Source: a virus
Direction: 5' to 3' (one strand)
IMG/VR virus record: IMGVR_UViG_3300028025_001349
Location: 1-21,512 of that record
DNA length: 21,512 nt
The notes under the pieces were generated by a model. It saw nothing but the letters and a program-made list of their open reading frames with translations. It ran no database searches and was not told the origin of the DNA. Shown here in pieces: positions 7,241 to 13,578 of this stretch. The position numbers were made by a program, and so were the translations under genes. Each line of letters starts with the position of its first letter. The stretch's first letter is position 1.

Positions 7241-8602
7241 ATGGTGAAGATAATTGTAGCAGATAATAAAATCAATTGTGAACATCTTATTGGACAGTTT
7301 GTCGATGAGAGTCACTATGATCATTTACTTGAAGAAGACTGTGATGTTTACATGCCAGCCAACTGCGATCTAGCAACTCAAGCTGAGTGCGAACAAGAGT
7401 GTTCTTCTTGCGATATCGGTGCAGATGAAAGACGAATTGTTTTAAAGTTCCGCAAGAACTACTTCAGTAAAGAACAACAAGATGCAGCGTATGCTGGTCT
7501 CCGTGAAGCTGCAACTGAAACACAGAATCGTGGTGCTGCAGCTGGTCCACGAAATGAGAAGTTGGGTAATCGTGAATGGGTCACTGAATACGAATCAGAC
7601 ATCATTGAATACTTCTTGGATCCAAAGGCATCACTGGATGGAGATCCAATTGATGTTATTAAATCCAAGCACGAAGGTAAGACTGATAAACCATCCACAC
7701 GAAATAATGTTTGGGGTATTCAAGCAGTTAAGAAAGACGGATTCGTTTTCAATGAGTGGGTAGAAAGAGTTCGTAAGTTAGATGCAACTGAAATGATTTC
7801 AGAAGCAAGACGAATCGAGAAAGCATATGTTTGTGCAACTACCTATGCCAATGGTGTTATGTCTGGTATTGCTGGATGGTTCGATCGTTATCCTCGCATT
7901 CCTTATGGTCGTGCAACATCTTATACTGCGAGAAATCCAGAGAAGTTTGCCATGGCATATCCATTCCTCCAGCAACTTGCTGTAGGTTTCAAAGAGTTAC
8001 TACCATGGCGATATAATAATCAGATGGAAGCAGCAAAGAAACTAGATCCTGCTTTCTTAGTTCCTGGAACTCCATTCACTACTATCACTGTGAACAAAAC
8101 ATTCCGCACTGCTGCACATAGAGATGCTGGTGATTTGAAAACTGGTTTGAGTAATCTCTTGGTTCTTTCCAATAATGGTAACTACTCTGGTGGTTATTTG
8201 ATTGCTCCAGAATATCGTGTTGCCGTAAATGTAAGACCTGGAGATTTGTTACTCATTAACAATCATGATGTTATCCATGGCAATACACCAATCGTATTAA
8301 ACGATGCAACAGCAGAGCGTGTATCATTGGTATGTTACTTCCGTGAGAAGATGGCTGAGTTGGGATCTAAAGAGTATGAAGATTGTCGTTATGACTTTGT
8401 TGAGCAACGTAGACTTAACAAAGAACATCCAGACCAAAAGTATGAAGATGGTTCACAACGACATCTTTGGAATGGTGTCAGTCCTTCAATGTGGGATTCT
8501 CAAGAGTGGTATGAATATCTTGAGAGCAAACTTGGTCGTGAAACTTTAATGAAGTATCATCCAGATGCGCAAGAGGCAAATTCACTTGAAGGATTCTTCT
8601 AA
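7241..8602 (+). CDS. TET/JBP-type 2OG-Fe(II) DNA base dioxygenase
   Basis: This 453-residue protein has the signature core of the TET/JBP dioxygenases, which oxidise the 5-methyl group of thymine or 5-methylcytosine in DNA. Iron ligands are H293 and D295 in TAAHRDAGD and H346 in HGNTP; R360 (AERVSL) should bind 2-oxoglutarate. GGYLIAPEYRVAVN (317-330) and RPGDLLLIN (332-340) match the family. The N-terminal 60 residues carry an unusual cysteine cluster (C34, C42, C50, C54, C57), possibly a zinc site. The C-terminus is SLEGFF, like the polymerase tail. AGGAGA precedes the ATG. Genes downstream encode the kinase and transferase that phages pair with hydroxymethylated bases. Thymine versus methylcytosine is undecided; no C5-methyltransferase is in the window. 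Confidence 0.85.
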   Translation: MVKIIVADNKINCEHLIGQFVDESHYDHLLEEDCDVYMPANCDLATQAECEQECSSCDIGADERRIVLKFRKNYFSKEQQDAAYAGLREAATETQNRGAAAGPRNEKLGNREWVTEYESDIIEYFLDPKASLDGDPIDVIKSKHEGKTDKPSTRNNVWGIQAVKKDGFVFNEWVERVRKLDATEMISEARRIEKAYVCATTYANGVMSGIAGWFDRYPRIPYGRATSYTARNPEKFAMAYPFLQQLAVGFKELLPWRYNNQMEAAKKLDPAFLVPGTPFTTITVNKTFRTAAHRDAGDLKTGLSNLLVLSNNGNYSGGYLIAPEYRVAVNVRPGDLLLINNHDVIHGNTPIVLNDATAERVSLVCYFREKMAELGSKEYEDCRYDFVEQRRLNKEHPDQKYEDGSQRHLWNGVSPSMWDSQEWYEYLESKLGRETLMKYHPDAQEANSLEGFF

Positions 8603-9294
8603 TGTGTTCAGTAATTGGAGCAATTATTAAAGAACCTCGTGCAGAGGATTTCTTAATGCTTCATCGTGTGTTCCTTGAGTCTAAGATTCGAGGGATGCAC
8701 GCTACTGGAATCTCCTATGTTAAACATGGAAAGATTATCACTGAGAAGCGACCAGTACCTGCCGATGAATTCCCATTTAACTTTCCAAGTTATGTGAATG
8801 AAGATGGTAGTCTTTATATGATTGGGCACTGTCGTTACAGTACCAGTGATTTAGAATTCAATCAACCAATTGCCAATGAGAATCTTTCGGTAGTCCACAA
8901 CGGAGTTATCACTCAAGAGTTACCTGAGAAGTGGAAAGAACTTTATGGCTATGATTGTGAAACTAAAAACGATACTGAATTGATTTTACACACTGCAGAA
9001 GATTGCATTAGTCCATTGATTCGTTGGAAAGATTCTAGTCTTGCAGTGATTGAGTTGCATGTTGATAAAGTTATTAGATTTTATCGCAATGGTAAGCGTC
9101 CATTATATTTGACATCTATCTCAAATGGGTGTATAATTACTTCTACTGCTGATGTTCCAAAACGTGCAGAAGTTCCAGGATTCCCGATTAATACTTTGAT
9201 GAACCATTACATTACATTTGATGACCAACTTGCAATGACTATTGAAAAAGAAGTCATTGAAGATGCGGTGGACTTACAATATGAACTTTGTTAA
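8602..9294 (+). CDS. Class-II glutamine amidotransferase (Ntn-hydrolase) domain protein
   Basis: This 230-residue protein is a stand-alone glutaminase domain of the GlmS/PurF type. Cys2 becomes the N-terminal nucleophile after Met removal (MCSVIG), which fixes the start. Substrate-binding residues of the family are present: R78 in HCRYST, N100-G101 in HNGVI and D124 in NDTEL. There is no attached synthase domain, so it should supply ammonia to, or modify, a partner encoded elsewhere. Its place inside the modification cassette suggests amidation or amination of a base adduct or donor; this is inference. The ATG overlaps the TET/JBP stop by one base, and GAAGGA lies upstream. A perfect sigma70-type promoter sequence lies inside at 9109-9137. 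Confidence 0.85.
   Translation: MCSVIGAIIKEPRAEDFLMLHRVFLESKIRGMHATGISYVKHGKIITEKRPVPADEFPFNFPSYVNEDGSLYMIGHCRYSTSDLEFNQPIANENLSVVHNGVITQELPEKWKELYGYDCETKNDTELILHTAEDCISPLIRWKDSSLAVIELHVDKVIRFYRNGKRPLYLTSISNGCIITSTADVPKRAEVPGFPINTLMNHYITFDDQLAMTIEKEVIEDAVDLQYELC
9109..9137 (+). promoter_or_regulatory. Perfect consensus sigma70-type promoter inside the amidotransferase gene
   Basis: TTGACA (9109-9114), 17 bases, then TATAAT (9132-9137), preceded by GGGTG. Expected transcription from about 9144 would serve the GNAT, transferase and kinase genes, uncoupling the second half of the cassette from the TET/JBP gene. Confidence 0.6.
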
Positions 9295-9922
9295 TTCAAC
9301 GAGAGTTGAAGAGTTAATTAAAACTAGCCCAGCTGGTAAGAACACCAAGTTCTTATCGGCTGCACATTCATTGTGGTATCGCTTTCATAACTATGACAAA
9401 GCACCTCCACTTGCGTATGAAGTTAATGGTGAAGTTGTTTCGTTAATCTTTGCCACATTCAATCGTGATAGTTATAGTAATCTTTACGAGATTGTTACAC
9501 TTGAAGGTAATGAAGGTAAGGGTTACGCATCGAAGTGTTGGGATGCATGGATTGATTATGCAGTTAAAGAAAGAAAGATGACTCGACTAAAGATGTCTTG
9601 CACTCCTTCTTCAGTTACGTGGCACTACAAGAATGGTTTGATTTGGTGGGCAGTTGATCCAACAGGTTCACTTCGTTCAGACCAACCACTGTTTCCAACA
9701 AGAGCAGAACAGATTGCGTATCGTGACTTTGCCATTGTGAATCCACTTCAAGCACTACCACCATACAAAGCAAGAGATCAATTTCGTGCTGAGGGTTTGG
9801 AAGCATACAAGTGGGGTGAGAAGAAGAAAGCCAAAACTCAAACAGCAATTGATGCAGTTGGCAAAGCATGGTTACGTGAAGCATTAATGGAACAACCATC
9901 ACTTGAAGAGTTTTTATTATAA
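9281..9922 (+). CDS. GNAT-like N-acyltransferase
   Basis: This protein of about 213 residues has a GNAT-type acetyl-CoA-binding segment, EGNEGKGYASKCWDAW (75-90), following a beta-rich half (AYEVNGEVVSLIF, 45-57). The frame is open from 9242, but the ATG at 9281 has GGTGGA about 8 bases upstream and gives a sensible N-terminus; the ATG at 9263 is an alternative. It overlaps the amidotransferase gene by 14 bases and the next gene by one (TAATG). GNAT proteins recur in phage base-hypermodification clusters, where they may acylate an amino group added to the base; that role is inferred from context. The C-terminus is SLEEFLL, like the polymerase tail. A host-protein acetyltransferase is possible. 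Confidence 0.7.
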   Translation: MNFVNSTRVEELIKTSPAGKNTKFLSAAHSLWYRFHNYDKAPPLAYEVNGEVVSLIFATFNRDSYSNLYEIVTLEGNEGKGYASKCWDAWIDYAVKERKMTRLKMSCTPSSVTWHYKNGLIWWAVDPTGSLRSDQPLFPTRAEQIAYRDFAIVNPLQALPPYKARDQFRAEGLEAYKWGEKKKAKTQTAIDAVGKAWLREALMEQPSLEEFLL

Positions 9923-10941
9923 TGGATTACAGATTAGAACAAAATCGTAGGGAAGCGTTCATTCGCTGGTATGCATGGTCATTGAAGTATGATGATTGTG
10001 ATCCAGCAGTATGGGCAACGAACTATCTAAACAAAAGATACGAACATAACGATGAACAGAAGTTGTGGTTGTGCTGGTTGTATGGTAATACATACTATCT
10101 TCCAACTGCTTGGATTCTCATGAATGAGTTTCCAGACTTCGAGTTGGCAACAGTTGATCGTATCACTCAATGGAACACTGTCAACTATAAACGATTAAGA
10201 TATCAGACTGATACAAAGTGGAACAAGGGACATCTCCCTGCGATGTTTGCTTCTTATCAGCAATTCATTGGCGATAAGACACAACGAGAAAAACTGGAAG
10301 AATACTATGGACAATCTGAGGAAGAGAACTTTAATAATCTCTGGACAGGCATTAAGTCTGGGCTGCATAAGTTTGGTCGTTATTCCACTTGGTTTTATCT
10401 TCAGCATCTTAAGCATACTGCTGGTGTGCGTATCACTCCTACTAGCCTCATGTTGGATGATTACGATGGCTCTCGCTCTCATCGTAATGGATTACTTCTC
10501 GCCCTTGGGAGGGATAACGATATGGATAGAAAACTCACTGGAGTCGATTATTCAAATCTGGAAGCACAAGCGAGGGAAATTCTCAGTGAAACGAAAGCGA
10601 GATTCCCAGAATTGGACTCCCAAATAGATTACTTTACAATGGAAACCTGTTTGTGTTCTTTCAAGAAGATCTTCAGAAAGAGTCATGGAAGGTATCTTGG
10701 ATACTATCTTGATAGACAAGCAGAAGAAATTATGCAGTGTGAGAAAGATGGATGGTATGGTATTGATTGGAATGTTCTATGGCAGTCAAGAGAAGAAACT
10801 ATTGACTTGAGATTAGACCATAGACATGGTATTGATAAAGAGAAATTTACATCATTCCTTAACACTGGCAAAATGCAGAATATGGAATGGATGTTTGATG
10901 ATGAAGAACCTATATTAAATGGATTGGAGATGTTTACATGA
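9922..10941 (+). CDS. Amino-acid:DNA transferase-type protein (glutamyl/putrescinyl-thymine pyrophosphorylase family)
   Basis: This 339-residue, probably helical protein resembles the alpha-glutamyl/putrescinyl-thymine pyrophosphorylase family, called amino-acid:DNA transferases in hypermodifying phages. These act on a phosphorylated hydroxymethyl base and attach an amino acid or amine. Recognisable segments are WLYGNTYYLPTAW (52-64), NEFPDFE (68-74), KWNKGHLPAMF (99-109), DDYDGSRSHRNGLLLALG (179-196) and ETCLCSFKKIF (241-251). I identify it by overall sequence pattern and by its TET/JBP and kinase neighbours, not by a single catalytic motif. It starts one base inside the GNAT stop and ends overlapping the next ATG (ATGA). 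The tail GLEMFT is a weaker version of the clamp-like peptide. Confidence 0.75.
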   Translation: MDYRLEQNRREAFIRWYAWSLKYDDCDPAVWATNYLNKRYEHNDEQKLWLCWLYGNTYYLPTAWILMNEFPDFELATVDRITQWNTVNYKRLRYQTDTKWNKGHLPAMFASYQQFIGDKTQREKLEEYYGQSEEENFNNLWTGIKSGLHKFGRYSTWFYLQHLKHTAGVRITPTSLMLDDYDGSRSHRNGLLLALGRDNDMDRKLTGVDYSNLEAQAREILSETKARFPELDSQIDYFTMETCLCSFKKIFRKSHGRYLGYYLDRQAEEIMQCEKDGWYGIDWNVLWQSREETIDLRLDHRHGIDKEKFTSFLNTGKMQNMEWMFDDEEPILNGLEMFT

Positions 10942-11348
10942 GCAATATTACAATTGATAGCAATGGAAACTTTGGTATTGGAACTGTGAGCCCAAATGGT
11001 AGTATTACAGTTTCTACCACTAGTGGAACAAGTGCTGTATCTTCTAGCAGTTTATCATTCGGTGGATTCGACATGGAAGATTTTCTTGATACACATTCGT
11101 TCAATAAGATTACAGTTGAACATAAGGTTGCGGAGTTCGAGTTAGCCAAGTTAAGAGAAACTGTACCAACCTATGCAGATGAGATTAAAGAAAACTTGTC
11201 CAAGAATCTTGCACGGGATATAATTAAGAAAGCAACATTTACTAAGAAGCATAGTATTGATAGCGATACTCATCACTTTCTAGGAAGAGTGTGGGTATTT
11301 ACTGAAGGTGAATTAAAGGATCTAATTAATGAGGCTCGCAATGCGTAA
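10938..11348 (+). CDS. Small protein with a tail-fibre-like GNFGIGT motif, unknown function
   Basis: I do not recognise this 136-residue protein as a whole. Residues 6-23 read like the NGNVGIGTTSP motif that marks many phage tail-fibre and collar proteins (here SNGNFGIGTVSPNG). A Ser/Thr-rich linker follows (24-43), and then a charged, mostly helical domain (about 55-136). The ATG overlaps the transferase stop, so it is cotranslated with the modification cassette although its N-terminus looks virion-like. It could be a structural protein displaced among early genes, or a domain that has borrowed the motif. The end overlaps the start of the kinase gene. Confidence 0.75.
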   Translation: MSNITIDSNGNFGIGTVSPNGSITVSTTSGTSAVSSSSLSFGGFDMEDFLDTHSFNKITVEHKVAEFELAKLRETVPTYADEIKENLSKNLARDIIKKATFTKKHSIDSDTHHFLGRVWVFTEGELKDLINEARNA

Positions 11349-11883
11349 GATTATCGCTGTTGGTGGACAACCTGGAACTGGTAAGACTACTCTGTTCCGT
11401 AAGTTTATGGAAGGTAAGACTTGGGAGAAAGTCGAACCAAAGAAGATGCTACCTGCACTTTATTCTAAAGAACTAGACTTATACATTCTCGGTAAATATG
11501 AGGATGGTGAAACCTTCGCTGGAACAGATCGTCTTTCAATGGCAGTCCAGCCGATTGTTCAGGAGTTCGTCAAAGAAACCACCTCCAATATTCTGTTCGA
11601 AGGAGATCGAATCTTTAATCAATCTTTCTTGGAATTCGTTATGAATACACAAGGTGTTGATTTACAAGTAGTTTATTTGAAAGTACCTGATTCCACACTA
11701 AAAGAACGCTACATCGAGCGAGGATCCGACCAGTCTGAGACTTTCCTAAAAGGTCGTGCGACTAAATATAGTAATCTACTATCAAACTTTGAACTGATGC
11801 CCTATATTACCGAGTTTAGCAACACTAACTTAGAGGAGCAGGGAAAGGTACTCGCATTCTTGGAGAATAATTTCAAGATGTAA
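11341..11883 (+). CDS. P-loop kinase, 5-hydroxymethyl-pyrimidine DNA kinase type
   Basis: This 180-residue P-loop kinase has Walker A GGQPGTGKTT at 8-17, a distinctive GKYEDGETFAGTDRLSM segment (51-67) and EGDRIFN (87-93). A lid-like RYIERGSDQ segment lies near 123-131. The GTDRLSM pattern, as I recall it, belongs to phage kinases linked to base hypermodification, where the hydroxymethyl of 5-hydroxymethyl-dU in DNA is phosphorylated to make a leaving group. An in-frame ATG at 11329 exists; I prefer 11341 because GAGG lies six bases upstream and the protein then begins directly at the P-loop strand. With the TET/JBP enzyme and transferase it completes the expected oxidise-phosphorylate-replace order. 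A free-nucleotide kinase is the alternative. Confidence 0.78.
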   Translation: MRKIIAVGGQPGTGKTTLFRKFMEGKTWEKVEPKKMLPALYSKELDLYILGKYEDGETFAGTDRLSMAVQPIVQEFVKETTSNILFEGDRIFNQSFLEFVMNTQGVDLQVVYLKVPDSTLKERYIERGSDQSETFLKGRATKYSNLLSNFELMPYITEFSNTNLEEQGKVLAFLENNFKM

Positions 11884-11908
11884 AATGCCTTTCTGGGATG
11901 TAAAATGT
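11878..11908 (+). repeat. Short direct repeat GATGTAAAATG, two copies
   Basis: The 11 bases GATGTAAAATG occur at 11878-11888 and 11898-11908, 20 bases apart. The first copy carries the stop of the kinase gene and the second the start codon of the next gene. It may be a small duplication that created or moved the translation start. Confidence 0.5.
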
Positions 11909-12633
11909 CATGCAATTTTGAATTCCTAGAAAACGCTAATTACGATTGGATGGACTTACTCAACTTTTACGAGCGACCATTCAGAGCGAAATATATACCA
12001 TCAAAAGTGTGGAAAGACCTAGACAACTATCGCAATGATAGTAAGGGTCTTTCAAACTACTTTAAAAAGTGGAGAACTAAGATCGAGTTCCTTCCACAAA
12101 AATCCAAAGCAAAACTATACGACTGTTATGTAGCTGTTGGTGGTGAATATGGACCAGATGAAAGACAGTGTTGTTTACAGATATACACTACAACTTTCGA
12201 TAGGTTTCCATTCAATGAAACCACATGGAACAAATTTAAGTACCGACTAATACAGACACACATGCATGAGATAATACACTTCATGCAGTTCGATAGAAGA
12301 GGTGACGAGTGGTCAAACTACATCGTTCCTTACAAGAAAGTAAAACATGAAAAGAAGAACATTGAGAGAAGATATCTCTCCGAGTTCGATGAAATTCAGG
12401 CATATGCCCACTGTGTGTTACTTGATTTCAAAGTCTACAAACCAAATCTTTCCACAGAAGAACTAATCAATAGAGCCAAATACTCTAAAGATTCTTCCAC
12501 ACTCAACTACATCCTCAAAGCATTCAATTACGACTATCGTAATAACGCTGCAATTCCTAAGTTAATGCAGCAGATCGCCAAGTGGGATCGTAAGTACCAA
12601 AGAACTATCCGAGCATCTCGTCGTCCTAAATAA
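11905..12633 (+). CDS. Zincin-like protein with HExxH motif
   Basis: This 242-residue protein carries HEIIH at residues 121-125 in a helix (THMHEIIHFMQF), the zinc-binding motif of metallopeptidases. E160 or E163 in YLSEFDEIQAYAHC could be the third ligand, as in gluzincin-like proteins. No signal peptide or membrane segment is visible, so it should act in the cytoplasm or in the virion. I cannot assign a family. The C-terminus is basic (RTIRASRRPK). The start is the ATG at 11905, 21 bases after the kinase; no strong ribosome-binding site precedes it (GGGATG only). Its stop codon lies inside the CCTAAATAA element at 12625-12633. Confidence 0.75.
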   Translation: MSCNFEFLENANYDWMDLLNFYERPFRAKYIPSKVWKDLDNYRNDSKGLSNYFKKWRTKIEFLPQKSKAKLYDCYVAVGGEYGPDERQCCLQIYTTTFDRFPFNETTWNKFKYRLIQTHMHEIIHFMQFDRRGDEWSNYIVPYKKVKHEKKNIERRYLSEFDEIQAYAHCVLLDFKVYKPNLSTEELINRAKYSKDSSTLNYILKAFNYDYRNNAAIPKLMQQIAKWDRKYQRTIRASRRPK

Positions 12634-12655
12634 TCCTTACTGGGATCTTTTTAGG
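12625..12655 (+). terminator. Stem-loop at the end of the zincin-like gene
   Basis: CCTAAA (12625-12630) pairs with TTTAGG (12650-12655), and inside it ATCC (12633-12636) pairs with GGAT (12643-12646) around a TTACTG loop. A run of five T lies in the 3' arm rather than after it, so this is not a classical terminator. It may attenuate, protect a 3' end or regulate the next GTG start, whose AGGG ribosome-binding site (12653-12656) lies at its base. Confidence 0.45.
12626..12633 (+). promoter_or_regulatory. CTAAATAA, possible late promoter element
   Basis: CTAAATAA, preceded by C, resembles the T4-type late -10 element TATAAATA. It lies 29 bases before the GTG of the first gene of the putative late block. 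The same nine bases CCTAAATAA recur in the gap at 17240-17248. Confidence 0.4.
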
Positions 12656-12662
12656 GTATTTC

Positions 12663-13574
12663 GTGACTGCAAACACCGTATTATCAGACATTAATGAAAT
12701 TTATACAGGCTATGTTTTAGCTGGTAATAAATGGTTCGATCCGTCTGCTAAATTACAATACGATCAGCGTGTGAAGCAAGCCAAACCAGAAGAAGTAGCA
12801 GACGCTGAAGGTAAAGCCAGAGCAATGGCAGAACAATTTATTGTCTGGGCAAAGCAGAATAAGTATAAAGGATTTATCAGTAAAGTTTGGTGGACTGCTC
12901 GACCTAACTCTATGACATCAGCAGTTGGTAGATTCGTAGACCAGAAAAAGAATCCAACTGATATATTGGTTAAATTTAATGATGGTCCAGCAGATGGGTT
13001 TTTAGGATTATCTGCTAAAGCAACTCAAGGATCAGGTGATATTGGATTTAAAAATCCAGGTGTGGGAACTATTGATACTAATCTTACTATGTCTTTAGCA
13101 AATGACTATAAGTTATTACTACAAGATACTATCGCTAGATTTAACTTACCACAATCTGCGACTGAACGAAAGATTTTTATTAGAACAAATCCTGACATTA
13201 AAAAGCAGACCGAAGAAATTGGTGTGAATATGATGGCAGAGATGAGAGATAAATTATTAGAGAGAATGTTAAAGTTTAAACAACAAGAGTTGTTAAAATA
13301 TCTTCTCTCTGATTGGATGGATGCTGAGGTACAGTATCCACCATATATTAAAGTAACAGGGCAGGGTAAGAAAGAACCTTATGCTGCAACAGTGATGGAT
13401 CCAGTGAAAAACGAGAAATTAGATGCGTTATCAAAGTATCCCATCACTCTGGAAAAAGTAGGCAACGAATCGATTGGCGTAAAAGCTGGTGATAAAAAGA
13501 TTATGAAGATTCGTTTTAAATTCGAGTCAGAAAAGATGGCATCATCTTTAAAACTCTCAGGGGATCCATGGTAA
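12663..13574 (+). CDS. Nuclease-like protein, paralogue of the next gene
   Basis: This 303-residue protein starts at a GTG with TAGGG six bases upstream. It shares a pattern with the following protein: a helix with E12 (NEIYTGYVLAGN), a WWT segment (76-78), then PTDILV (98-103, D100), GLSAK (115-119, S117, K119) and NPG (131-133). The order E...D...SxK resembles PD-(D/E)xK nucleases with Ser in the place of the usual acidic residue; catalysis is therefore uncertain. The C-terminal half is helical and Lys-rich. No capsid-targeting-like N-terminus is visible, unlike the next gene. It opens the putative late block, behind a CTAAATAA element. Nuclease function is inferred only from the pattern. 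Confidence 0.7.
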   Translation: MTANTVLSDINEIYTGYVLAGNKWFDPSAKLQYDQRVKQAKPEEVADAEGKARAMAEQFIVWAKQNKYKGFISKVWWTARPNSMTSAVGRFVDQKKNPTDILVKFNDGPADGFLGLSAKATQGSGDIGFKNPGVGTIDTNLTMSLANDYKLLLQDTIARFNLPQSATERKIFIRTNPDIKKQTEEIGVNMMAEMRDKLLERMLKFKQQELLKYLLSDWMDAEVQYPPYIKVTGQGKKEPYAATVMDPVKNEKLDALSKYPITLEKVGNESIGVKAGDKKIMKIRFKFESEKMASSLKLSGDPW

Positions 13575-13578
13575 ACAT

